Shown: positions 5,520 through 14,245 of the stretch, piece after piece
How positions within the stretch are numbered: position 1 is the first letter of the stretch
Layout: the number at the start of each line of letters is the position of its first letter
DNA from: a virus
Virus record (IMG/VR): IMGVR_UViG_3300038701_001381
Location: 1-28,979 of that record
Length of the DNA stretch: 28,979 nucleotides
Reading direction: 5' to 3' (one strand)
The notes under the pieces: generated by a model
The model's database searches: none
What the model saw: only the letters and a program-made list of their open reading frames with translations
What the model was told of the DNA's origin: nothing
Translations under genes and position numbers: made by a program

Positions 5520-6976
5520 TACATTTTCCTCCATCCTGTCGTACCAGATCCCGTATTCTTGACGTAAGGATTGCCGCCGTCTCTATCCATACACAAAGAA
5601 CCGGGTATTGCCGGTATCTTCCCCTCCGGCGACCCCTCGCAACTGGTCACCATCACCCCGCCATCCAGGTAGACGGATCGGAATCCGAAATCATGTGTGC
5701 CCAGGTCGTACTTACCCGGGAGTGCCGGGGCCATCGCGGCAGAGTGGACAGGGCGATTGACCTGACTGTCGCCCACGATCAGCTTGGCGGACGGGAAGGG
5801 CGCACCCTTCTTGCCGACGAATACCTTGCTGTGCTTGCCCTCCGTGGGCTGTAACTGCATGCCCATCGGCATACCGGCCTCATCCTCGGCCTGTAGGAAC
5901 GGCCCCACGTAGTCGTTGAAGGTGCCAAGCACCAGTCGCCGGTTGGTGTGGTCGCCGTGGTATCGGCTGGTCAGGGATAACATGTCGTGCCGGGTGCGAC
6001 CGTTCGGATCGTTCTTGATCCCGGTAGGAATGTCGTCCACCACATTCAGTCGCGCCGATGTGGGAGCATCCCTGAAACCGTTACCAAAGGTGACACTACC
6101 AGTGTGATCCACGGTCATGGCCACCCGGCTGGAACTGAAATCTTTATTCTCCGAATACCAGTCATTGCGGGGTCCGGTTCGGAACACCATCGGCATGTAG
6201 TCGCCATCCCCGGCAAACTGCGTCTCGATCATGTAGCGACGTTCCGGGGTGATCACATGAGCGGCCACCTCTTCCGAATCGCCATATCGACCCTGCAGTC
6301 GCAGCAGGGTGATGTAAGCCGCACCCTCCGGAGGACGCCCCCGGTAGATGTAGGGGACAGTGGTGGCATCCGGTGCCCCGGGGACCATCAGGGTATTGCC
6401 GTCCTGGCGGGTCAGGTTGCGATACAGCACCCCGTCGATGACCACTGACAGGTCATGGTCACGATGGAACAGATCACCCTTCAGGCGGATGACCCTACCA
6501 TCCTTGACGCTGCACTGGCCCCGGGCATGGTGGTAGACGTGATAGCCTGTGTGGATCCGACCACCCTTACGTGCAGTCTGCTCGTCGGGGTAGACCGAGA
6601 AGTGTGGATTTTTCCCGGATGCGGTCTTGAGGCGTATGGTGTCCCGGGTCAGCCTTTGCGCCACCCGGTAGCACACCCCATTCCACCAGATGCTGTCGTC
6701 CACATACAGGTCCGGGGTGGTCAGGTCCGTGCCGCCCGAGGTCGTGAGTACATCGGGACCGGACGCCCATGCCGAGAACTGGATTGCGTTGGGGTATATC
6801 TGAAACTGCGTGGGGGACCCCAGCCTGGTGGCCTTAATTTTCGGCCATGCAGGGTTGCCACCGCCCTTCAGGATCACACCGTCGGGTCCGGGCCCCTCGC
6901 CACCGATGATCAATCCACCGGTCGCAGCATTGTTGGCATTCGGCAATGACAGCCCGACCCGCAGCGTGTGGGCCAT
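5519..6976 (-). CDS. Tail fibre or receptor-binding protein
   Basis: A 485-residue protein with no catalytic motif that I can see. The N-terminus (MAHTLRVGLSLPNANNAATGG) is polar, the middle is rich in beta-strand-like segments, and the end has a fibre-tip style sequence: DLGTHDFGFRSVYLDGGVMVTS, then PGSLCMDRDGGNPYVKNTGSGTTGWRKM, like the C-termini of many phage fibres. It probably sits at the host-contact end of a fibre or spike. Its ATG overlaps the stop of the glycine-rich gene by one base. The assignment as a structural receptor-binding protein rests on composition and position. Confidence 0.75.
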   Translation of the reverse strand: MAHTLRVGLSLPNANNAATGGLIIGGEGPGPDGVILKGGGNPAWPKIKATRLGSPTQFQIYPNAIQFSAWASGPDVLTTSGGTDLTTPDLYVDDSIWWNGVCYRVAQRLTRDTIRLKTASGKNPHFSVYPDEQTARKGGRIHTGYHVYHHARGQCSVKDGRVIRLKGDLFHRDHDLSVVIDGVLYRNLTRQDGNTLMVPGAPDATTVPYIYRGRPPEGAAYITLLRLQGRYGDSEEVAAHVITPERRYMIETQFAGDGDYMPMVFRTGPRNDWYSENKDFSSSRVAMTVDHTGSVTFGNGFRDAPTSARLNVVDDIPTGIKNDPNGRTRHDMLSLTSRYHGDHTNRRLVLGTFNDYVGPFLQAEDEAGMPMGMQLQPTEGKHSKVFVGKKGAPFPSAKLIVGDSQVNRPVHSAAMAPALPGKYDLGTHDFGFRSVYLDGGVMVTSCEGSPEGKIPAIPGSLCMDRDGGNPYVKNTGSGTTGWRKM

Positions 6977-8073
6977 CAGCCTATCCCCACGATCTGGATG
7001 ACGATAATTCCATCGCCACCTGCGGCACCAATGGCGGAATAATTGTTTGTATTAACAACGCCGCCAGAACCGGCACCAATGCCTCCGGGTCCCGCTGTTA
7101 AATTACCGGCAGGATATCCTGCAGCTCCACCGCCCCCTCCAAACCGACCTCCGTCACCTCCTATTCCACCGGCAGCATTTCCGACAGGACCGCCACCCGC
7201 CCCAGACCCGCCATCCCCGGGCTGACCGGAATAATTCCCACCTCCACCACCTCCATACCCGTCTAATACGGATGATATTTCCATGGGATCTGCGCCATTA
7301 GCACCGGCTGCTGCGACACCACCTAGAGCATCCTGCCCTGGATCTGCAACACCGCTTGTCGATCTATCATCGCCACTGCTCACAGCGCTCCCAGCACCAC
7401 TTAACGCATACCCGGTGCTCGATATACTGGCGTCACCTGATTTTCCGCCGACCCCTGCACCGCCCGACGAGACACTATGGTTAGTCGACGTGGATGTAAT
7501 GATGGCCGACCCGGACGGAAACCCATCCCGGTAGAACCCAACCGCACCACCGCCTGTTGCCGCAGCATGGCTCGCGTAATTTTCAGTCGTAGCATCCCCA
7601 GATCCACCGCCTTGGCAGTTGATGTCACCACCACTTGCGGTACCACCTGTGGCACCGGCCGCACTTGCAGCACTTGCGCTTTGCGCATCGGCATTCCCTC
7701 CAGCACCACCATTAGCCGTCAGGGTGACAATATCCGCCCCAGAGAAGCTGGAGGTACCTCCTGAGTTACCGTTGTTTGCGTTACCTGTCGTCGCTGTAGT
7801 AGGGGCAGCGCCTCCGGCACCAATGGTCGCCGTATACGCCGTTCCTTTACTCAGTTTCCGCTTTCCTTGCGCCATACCTCCAGCTGTACCACCTGACGCC
7901 GCTGCTTTCCCACCGCTCTGACAGGCGACACCCCCACTGCCTCCCGCCCCGATCACAGTGACGATGGCTTCCACGTCGTCGGCCGGAGTAAACGTTTGGG
8001 TGCCACGGATTACTATCTCTTTCAAAACCGTCATGCCACCGGCTACAGCGCCTGGGAAATTATCAGTACTCAT
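6976..8073 (-). CDS. Glycine-rich tail adhesin-like protein
   Basis: A 365-residue protein. It begins with a short beta domain of the form TQTFTPADDVEAIVTVIGAGGSGG, then a long region dominated by Gly, Ala and Ser with many polyglycine runs (GGGGGG, GGAGG, GAGGGP), and ends with GAAGGDGIIVIQIVGIG. This layout matches glycine-rich tail adhesins, in which polyglycine-II helices present variable loops to the receptor (for example gp38 of T4-like phage S16). It neighbours other fibre genes, so a host-range role is likely. The ATG overlaps the upstream stop (ATGA). Confidence 0.8.
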   Translation of the reverse strand: MSTDNFPGAVAGGMTVLKEIVIRGTQTFTPADDVEAIVTVIGAGGSGGVACQSGGKAAASGGTAGGMAQGKRKLSKGTAYTATIGAGGAAPTTATTGNANNGNSGGTSSFSGADIVTLTANGGAGGNADAQSASAASAAGATGGTASGGDINCQGGGSGDATTENYASHAAATGGGAVGFYRDGFPSGSAIITSTSTNHSVSSGGAGVGGKSGDASISSTGYALSGAGSAVSSGDDRSTSGVADPGQDALGGVAAAGANGADPMEISSVLDGYGGGGGGNYSGQPGDGGSGAGGGPVGNAAGGIGGDGGRFGGGGGAAGYPAGNLTAGPGGIGAGSGGVVNTNNYSAIGAAGGDGIIVIQIVGIG

Positions 8074-8381
8074 TTGTCGTACCCCTCCATGCTCACGGAA
8101 ACGAGGTTGCCCGCACCAGCCTGGGCGTTCAGGTACTCACTCGCTCCCAGCACCACCTTGATGCGCAGCGGCTCACCGGTAGCCGGGAGTTCGTACTGGT
8201 AGACCTTGGTGCCGGCATTGGCAATGGTGGCCGATGCGGCATTGGCGGCAATGGTCACGGTCGTTGCCGTACCCCGGGCCACCGCCGTGACGATGTAGGT
8301 GCCGCCGTTTGCCCCAGCCTGACCCACTTCGGTCGCGCTGGTCGTGGTCAGATCCACGGATGACGTGTTGATTGTGGCCAT
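8070..8381 (-). CDS. Small fibre-cluster structural protein
   Basis: A 103-residue protein rich in Thr, Ala and Val, probably all beta: alternating segments such as GGTYIVTAVARGTATTVTIAAN, then a pattern YQYELPATGEPLRIKVVLGASEYLNAQAGAGN that looks like a small carbohydrate-binding or decoration domain. I do not recognise a family. It starts 3 bases after the previous stop and overlaps the adhesin gene by ATGA, so it is translated together with the fibre genes. Confidence 0.7.
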   Translation of the reverse strand: MATINTSSVDLTTTSATEVGQAGANGGTYIVTAVARGTATTVTIAANAASATIANAGTKVYQYELPATGEPLRIKVVLGASEYLNAQAGAGNLVSVSMEGYDK

Positions 8382-8384
8382 CGT

Positions 8385-8960
8385 TTATTCTCCAAAAAAT
8401 ATGAGTTCGTCTTCTGCGATGGTAGCGGCTGTCAGCCCATCGAGGGTAGATCCGTCGGTTGCGATGTTTCGCCCATCCACAGTGCCTCCGACGGTGATGT
8501 TCCCCCCGACGGTGATGTTTCCCGCCCCGTCAATATTCAAAGTACTGGCGGCGGACCAACCGATTGACCCGTCAGTGTAAGCGAAAGTCGATACGGAGTA
8601 GCTGGCAGGAGTATAGTCTGCTGCCGCACTGTTGATGTTCTCACCGCTTCTGCCGACCGTCAAAGCGTTGGTACTGGAATCCAGGGTGAGAATAGTCACA
8701 TGGTTCCCGGCCCCGGGAGTCCCCGGAAGATTGATCGTGAACGCACCTCCCGACATGTCGGCTATAAGTTTATCCCCAGGATTAGCAGTATGGGGACCAC
8801 TCGTCACGACTTCCCATTCAAAATCAGCAACTCGCAATATCGATGCGTCTGCCGGCTCATAAGTGCCGGAATGGTTGTGGGTGGTGTCCGACTTCAGTGC
8901 TAACTGGGCAGCAGTTGGGACATCCGAATCCAACATATTTGCCGACGGTTTAGTTGTCAT
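8385..8960 (-). CDS. Tail fibre-type repeat protein
   Basis: A 191-residue protein. The C-terminal part contains the pattern GNITVGGNITVGGTVDGRNIATDG followed by STLDGL, a motif seen widely in phage fibre and chaperone-adjacent tail proteins. The middle (PGDKLIADMSGGAFTINLPGTPGAGNHVTI) resembles the small beta repeats found in fibre stalks. It probably forms part of the fibre or an adaptor. Its start codon overlaps the end of a 45-residue gene by 11 bases. Confidence 0.75.
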   Translation of the reverse strand: MTTKPSANMLDSDVPTAAQLALKSDTTHNHSGTYEPADASILRVADFEWEVVTSGPHTANPGDKLIADMSGGAFTINLPGTPGAGNHVTILTLDSSTNALTVGRSGENINSAAADYTPASYSVSTFAYTDGSIGWSAASTLNIDGAGNITVGGNITVGGTVDGRNIATDGSTLDGLTAATIAEDELIFFGE

Positions 8961-9087
8961 CGGTCTGATCCTCCACCGGTGTGGAATGCTGCAAGGCGTT
9001 AATTAACTGGTGCACCTCAGCATAAGGTTTCGTAGCGAGATAATCCACAACCTGTTGCAGAATTTCCCCCTGTACTTGATACATCAT
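8950..9087 (-). CDS. Small protein of 45 residues between fibre genes
   Basis: The start is ATG at 9087 (ATGATG, overlapping the fibre stop by ATGA) with AAGGAGAG just upstream. The product, beginning MMYQVQGEILQQVVDYL, is probably helical (AEVHQLINALQHS) with an acidic end (VEDQTDDN). It ends at TAA 8950, overlapping the next gene by 11 bases. Tight coupling on both sides and a good ribosome-binding site support it as a real gene. Function unknown; similar tiny helical proteins in fibre clusters are sometimes assembly helpers. Confidence 0.7.
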   Translation of the reverse strand: MMYQVQGEILQQVVDYLATKPYAEVHQLINALQHSTPVEDQTDDN

Positions 9088-11459
9088 ATTACTCTCCTTG
9101 CTTTCAGATCCGTTACCATGGCGTTCAGATATCGCATGATCCCCACGATGTAGTCCGCGTGAGATGTGAGATTGGCAGACGGATAAGAGTCCGAGTTGAA
9201 AGTGTGACGATAGGCCGTACCTGTGGGGCTCGCCCAGCTCGCGCTTGACCCCAACTGGGCAGACGCCCCGGGGAGTAGAATGTTTTGCGAGAACTCAGTC
9301 ACCCCGGTAGTCTTGATCGTAAAAGCCGTAGTCAACCCAGTTTTGACAATCAGATCAGGGTAACTCCCTCCGCCTGTGGCGAATGTCTGGATGACTGCAT
9401 CCGAACTGTTCATCCCCATAATCAACTGGGCACTGGCAGCGTCCATGTCACTGTCATTGGTGCACACTATGGTTGCATTATCGTCCCCGGACCCCGGCCT
9501 GATTGTAAACACGGTAGGTGTACTGGCGGATAGATCCTGGAAGCTGAACCGTTCACTTAGAGTGGCACTGCTCGTATTGGCTCTCAATGTCCGATCTGTT
9601 CCCGGGATGGAGATCGAGTCGTCCGTGTTAATCTTCAACTTCACCGTATCATCAACACGGAATTCCATTGCCCGGGTTGTACCCGTTCCCAACTTCCCTG
9701 AATCAAACTTCACGGCAGAAGCCGTGGTCGCCATGCTCAGATAGTGCCCATTTGCGAAGGCACTGTCGGAGAAAGCAGTATATGACGAGATGTTACTGGT
9801 CCCGTTGGGGATGACGAATACTGTGGTTCCACTGTTTGTCGTCTGATCTTGGAATGCCGCATTCTTCTCGAAGTTGACCACGTCATCACTTACGATTTTA
9901 ATTCTTCGTTCGTTCCCCAACAGACTCAGATTAGCTGATAGGTTCCCGTCAAAGGTGCTCCCGCCACCTTCAGCTGCTTCTCGGTTAACATGAGTCGTGG
10001 GTTCTCTGGCCGGACCCCAGAAACTGCGCATGTTGGTTATTTCAACCGTCCATGGTACAAGGTCGTCATTGAACGCATGCCCTATGGCAATGCCAGAATT
10101 GGTGAGATCCGCGTAGGTGTTATCGTCGCGCACATCCCCCGTATCGCGCTCCAAATCCCACGCACTGTACGTATTATTGTACCGATATAACTGGTATCGA
10201 ATGTAAGAATTCCCGTCGTGAGCCTGCATTGCAGTGCAGATTACTTTATACTGCTCACCATCAAGAAGAGGCGTATCTGTTCGACCTTCCGATCCCGGAA
10301 TGAGATAACGCTGACCAGCAGGAGCACCTAATCCAGAGAAGAAAGTTTCAATCTGAGTAGTAGGATAATTACTAGCTCCTTCCTGTGCACCTGAGACATT
10401 ACCAAAAATCATACCCTGACCGCGAGTATAAGTTTCAATAACATCGGTGTCACATCGTAAGATTAAAGCTAAATGACCAGTAGGATTAGCTGCAAAGTAA
10501 TCATTAAAGGCAATATCGAACTCTACACCTGCCAGCCCGAATCCTGTGTTCCATCCCAATGGTACTGTACTGTCATAGACACTTCTGACAACCAACGGGG
10601 TTGCGTCGGAGAAAGTGGCATCGGCCAACGATGTTCCACCGAACTCGACACCTGTAGTGGAATCCGCGTAGTCGATAAACACACCGTACCCATATCGAAT
10701 AAGCACTGTGCCAGTCCCCGCTGGGAATGCGGTGACAGGGGTGACAACGGCGCCCGACAAGGTGAAATCCACCGTGGGTGTCTGATACACGCCATCCACG
10801 ATGACCTCTACCGCCTCAATGCTGGCCGGTTCGTAGGACAACGTGTAACTGGCCTCTCCACCATCGAATATTTCAGTGGTTCGGACCTGGTCAACCCAAC
10901 CCTGCAAGGTAGCCGACGCTGCAAGTGCTGCTGCCTCTGCTGCCTCTGCTGAATCGGCTACACTGGCAATGTCGATGTTGGTGTTGATCAACCCGTCTTC
11001 GGCTGTATTCCATGCCAACGCCTTCCCGGCGTCAGGGATGGGCAGGGTGACGTTGTTGCCCGTAGTCGATAGTGGGAACCGGATTGTTCTGCTCGCCAGC
11101 TCTGCAAGCTGCTGGCATATCATGGTCAACTTGTCGAGAGCGGTCTCATGGGTCTCTGCCGGGAACGGATCGTTCTCAACATAATCCGTTTCCTGGGTGA
11201 ATTCCATGTCCCGGCTGATGACCAGGGTGTACCCGAATGGTGGGGCTGTCAACGTCGTGAGTGTACCGGCGACCCCGGTGCCCGCCCCCGTTAGGGTGTA
11301 ATGGGTCGTAATCGTCTGAGCGGTCTCCGCACCAGTAGCATCACTCACCAAAGTGACGAGGACATCAGCGTCAGCGATGAATGCGAACCCTGTGGAGAAC
11401 TCCGTGGTGGAGTCATTGCCGGCATACGATACTTTGCTTGTTTCGCTGGAGACTGTCAT
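9084..11459 (-). CDS. Major tail fibre protein, T7-like N-terminal domain
   Basis: A 791-residue protein. The N-terminal part (about 1-150) follows the T7-tail-fibre attachment-domain pattern: GNDSTTEFSTGFAF, VLVTLV, HYTLTG, GYTLVISRDMEFTQETDY, ETALDKLTMICQQLAE. An Ala-rich probable coiled coil (EAAEAAALAASATLQGWVDQV) follows, then a repeat of the N-domain type, a beta-rich region at about 270-480 that could be a lectin-like fold, a fibre shaft, and a C-terminal helix (YIVGIMRYLNAMVTDLKARR). It should attach to the tail tube and make primary host contact. The ATG overlaps the upstream stop (ATGA). Confidence 0.87.
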   Translation of the reverse strand: MTVSSETSKVSYAGNDSTTEFSTGFAFIADADVLVTLVSDATGAETAQTITTHYTLTGAGTGVAGTLTTLTAPPFGYTLVISRDMEFTQETDYVENDPFPAETHETALDKLTMICQQLAELASRTIRFPLSTTGNNVTLPIPDAGKALAWNTAEDGLINTNIDIASVADSAEAAEAAALAASATLQGWVDQVRTTEIFDGGEASYTLSYEPASIEAVEVIVDGVYQTPTVDFTLSGAVVTPVTAFPAGTGTVLIRYGYGVFIDYADSTTGVEFGGTSLADATFSDATPLVVRSVYDSTVPLGWNTGFGLAGVEFDIAFNDYFAANPTGHLALILRCDTDVIETYTRGQGMIFGNVSGAQEGASNYPTTQIETFFSGLGAPAGQRYLIPGSEGRTDTPLLDGEQYKVICTAMQAHDGNSYIRYQLYRYNNTYSAWDLERDTGDVRDDNTYADLTNSGIAIGHAFNDDLVPWTVEITNMRSFWGPAREPTTHVNREAAEGGGSTFDGNLSANLSLLGNERRIKIVSDDVVNFEKNAAFQDQTTNSGTTVFVIPNGTSNISSYTAFSDSAFANGHYLSMATTASAVKFDSGKLGTGTTRAMEFRVDDTVKLKINTDDSISIPGTDRTLRANTSSATLSERFSFQDLSASTPTVFTIRPGSGDDNATIVCTNDSDMDAASAQLIMGMNSSDAVIQTFATGGGSYPDLIVKTGLTTAFTIKTTGVTEFSQNILLPGASAQLGSSASWASPTGTAYRHTFNSDSYPSANLTSHADYIVGIMRYLNAMVTDLKARRVI

Positions 11460-14245
11460 TGATCGTCCTCGGTCGCATCCTTGATGGAGATTATACCACT
11501 GGTTACCAGGTATGAGTGCATTTGTGCACCCAGTTTGATCCGCTGTGCCTGCGTTGTCGGTTGCGTCAACAGCATACGGGCCAGATCCTTATCCAAGGAC
11601 GCCTGCATCAGAATCTCACGCACTTTCTCTGCTGGCACTTTCTTGAATACTGATTGACCGAACCTGGAACCTGCGCCGGCAACAAGGATGCCGTGACCCT
11701 GGGCGCTACCGCCAAACAGCTTTGTGGCGCCCACTGCACCAGTCACCCTAGACATCAGGTCTACCACCATGTCGTAAGGGCTCTCGATGTCGTCAACAGC
11801 CATACCGGGTCGGAATGTAGACTCTATTCGTGCTGCCTCCAAAAGCAGTTTTTTACTCCGATCAAGATCTCCGGAGTCCATTGCTCCGGTTTTTACCATA
11901 AGCTCAGCGAGACTAGGCTGTCCTTCTCGGATTGGGTCGAACATGATTTTGCTGAACTTGCTTAACGACAATCCTTGCTGCCCGGTGGTAGCCGAGGAAA
12001 CAGCGTAATCGTAGACCGCCGCCTTTAAACCGTCCAATGAGTCGTCATTCTTTCCAGCAAGCCTCACCAACCCGGACATCGACTTGATCGGATCTTTACT
12101 CTTGATTGCGTTCCTAACCGCATCAACCGGGTGTTCAAACTCCAACACCTTAGCGAAGGCTGCCTTTTGGGAAACCAGCTTGTTTACATTATTGACCGAG
12201 TTTTCCAGGTCAGTGAGTGCTCTGGTAGACGACACCGCCCGCTCCAAGTCGGCCTTTGCCTCCGGGAACCGTTTCAGTAATTCCGAATTGTTCCGCATGA
12301 AATCAGACAGCTTCTTCTGACTCAGTTTACCGGTCGCAGAATCAATGGACTCCGACGCCATGATTCGGATCATCCGTTCTTGGGAGTCGATCATGGTGTC
12401 GAAGGTCTGCAACGATTCGGCACTCTCCCGGTTCATGCTCTTCAGGAAGGTGGTGGCGTCTTCCAACTCTCTCATCTTTAGCGCGGCAGCTTCTCTTCCC
12501 CCGGACATAGCCTTCCGTAGCATGAGTTCTGGAGAAATCGTCTGACCGTATGCGGAGTCAGCTAACGCCTTCCCAACAAAAGACCTCTTGAACGTCTCAT
12601 TGAGTGCCCGAGAAAAGAATCGCGCCTCATCATAGGATTCCGCCACGTTCGGCATCCCCGGAAGATTGGGAATAGTTATCGTTTTGAACTTGGAGTCAAG
12701 ATCATCCAGCACCGAATCTGCAACGATACCCAGACGCCTGGCGACGGATGGTTTGGCGTTGGCCCCCTTCAAGGCGTCCCGTTGCAGTTCCAGAACCCTA
12801 CTCCGAAACAGGATCATCTCTCCAGTGGTCAGTGGGGTCTTATCCTGGATCACTCTCTTGGCGAAAGTCAGGATCTCCGTCATCCCTTCGATACTGGACA
12901 GCTTGGTGGTGGACGGCAATTCCGCTTTAAGGGAACGTAGGGTTTCTACGAAATTGTCACCGGTCATCTGCATGTCTTTGGGGATTCGACCCCACAGTTC
13001 GGATTCCACTTTCCGGGATTCACGCAGAGCGGTGCCTACGGCTTCCTGGGCCTTGGTGCTGATATCAGCAACGGCGTCCGGGGCATCCCGCGTGATCCTC
13101 CGTGCTGCTTCGAGTGCTTCCCCTTCTGCCGCCTGAAGTCGGGAAGACAACACCATAGAGAAGTATTGCTTCTTCAACCTCGCAGCCTCTTTCAGTGCAG
13201 CAGGGTCTCCTATATTGTGCAGCACTCCGATCATGTCTTTCACGGAGTCCAGACCTTCGGTTGCAAGCCTACCTGTCTCCGCTCCGAAGTTGGCGCTGTA
13301 TTCCCCCAATTTCTTCTGCATCGCAGCAAGAGAAGGGGAGCCCGTGAGTTGGGCTATAGTCTGATTGGTGCCAGTCAGATTGGATTCCTTCAACATCCGT
13401 GCCAGCATGACCGGATCTTCGCCCGCGTCCGTCACAATCTGCTGCAGGAGTCGGGCAGCCTCATTTTGCCTGGACGCAGGAGACATGACCTGTGATACTC
13501 TCGTCCACGTCTGCTTCGCCAGTCTCCCACTGGTGGCCAGCAGCCGGGATGGGTTGAATAGACCCCCCACAACCTCGGCACCAAGACGAACGCCTCCTTC
13601 ACCGGGAGCCAACTCTTCCGCAACTGCACCACCAAGACCCGCGCCACCAGCAGAAGCTACTTCGGCGCCCATGAACGCTTTCGGAGAGCTTCGGATCGTC
13701 TCCAACATGGAGTTGGTCCACTTTCCTACCAGTGTTTTGCCCTCAAACGACGCACCTCTTAGTGCAGCATTCATCGTCATGGTTGTTGGAACAGCAGACC
13801 CGAAGAATACTTCTCCGGCAATCCCTGCAGGTCTCAAATCGGAGGGCAGATCATCCACAGAACCAACCGCAAAGGGAGTATCGGTTCCGGGGATGTTGGT
13901 TTCGGACAGCGTTTCTCTGCCACGAGTACCCACTTCCTGCCCGGCAAAGGCACCTATGAGTCCACCACCGATTCCCCCCAGAGCGGTTAGTGCGGGAACA
14001 CCTGTCTGCGCCCCCGCCTGCATCCCGACACGGGCACCCATTACCGCGCCACCGAGCAGTGATCCACTCTGGACCATCTCCCCTGCACCTGCCTGGCCTG
14101 CCGCTCCCAACTGTTCTGCAGCGGTCGGCCCTTGGTCTACGGGTTCCAGCATAGAATCGAAATCATCTGAGGGAGGAGCACTGGTCCCGTCAACCGGGAT
14201 AAGTGCCTTGTCGAAATCCTCAAGTGATTGGTTATTCTGCGGCAT
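11456..14245 (-). CDS. Large internal virion (ejection-type) protein
   Basis: A 929-residue protein with no enzymatic motif seen. After an acidic N-terminus (MPQNNQSLEDFDKAL) comes a Gly/Ala-rich hydrophobic stretch at about 60-115 (LLGGAVMGARVGMQAG, ALGGIGGGLIGAFAG) that could insert into membrane, then a very long helical, coiled-coil-rich body. This suits the podovirus ejectosome proteins that leave the capsid and form a channel in the host envelope (T7 gp15/gp16 position). I chose ATG 14245, with AGAGAGG upstream; it overlaps the previous gene by 14 bases. A longer frame to 14281 lies within that gene. Confidence 0.75.
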   Translation of the reverse strand: MPQNNQSLEDFDKALIPVDGTSAPPSDDFDSMLEPVDQGPTAAEQLGAAGQAGAGEMVQSGSLLGGAVMGARVGMQAGAQTGVPALTALGGIGGGLIGAFAGQEVGTRGRETLSETNIPGTDTPFAVGSVDDLPSDLRPAGIAGEVFFGSAVPTTMTMNAALRGASFEGKTLVGKWTNSMLETIRSSPKAFMGAEVASAGGAGLGGAVAEELAPGEGGVRLGAEVVGGLFNPSRLLATSGRLAKQTWTRVSQVMSPASRQNEAARLLQQIVTDAGEDPVMLARMLKESNLTGTNQTIAQLTGSPSLAAMQKKLGEYSANFGAETGRLATEGLDSVKDMIGVLHNIGDPAALKEAARLKKQYFSMVLSSRLQAAEGEALEAARRITRDAPDAVADISTKAQEAVGTALRESRKVESELWGRIPKDMQMTGDNFVETLRSLKAELPSTTKLSSIEGMTEILTFAKRVIQDKTPLTTGEMILFRSRVLELQRDALKGANAKPSVARRLGIVADSVLDDLDSKFKTITIPNLPGMPNVAESYDEARFFSRALNETFKRSFVGKALADSAYGQTISPELMLRKAMSGGREAAALKMRELEDATTFLKSMNRESAESLQTFDTMIDSQERMIRIMASESIDSATGKLSQKKLSDFMRNNSELLKRFPEAKADLERAVSSTRALTDLENSVNNVNKLVSQKAAFAKVLEFEHPVDAVRNAIKSKDPIKSMSGLVRLAGKNDDSLDGLKAAVYDYAVSSATTGQQGLSLSKFSKIMFDPIREGQPSLAELMVKTGAMDSGDLDRSKKLLLEAARIESTFRPGMAVDDIESPYDMVVDLMSRVTGAVGATKLFGGSAQGHGILVAGAGSRFGQSVFKKVPAEKVREILMQASLDKDLARMLLTQPTTQAQRIKLGAQMHSYLVTSGIISIKDATEDDQ

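Noticed and set aside
7043-7225. Proline-rich + strand frame
   Set aside because: Complement of the polyglycine codons of the adhesin gene.
5519-11459. Diversity-generating retroelement near the fibre genes, as in BPP-1
   Set aside because: No reverse transcriptase and no template/variable repeat pair could be seen in the window.
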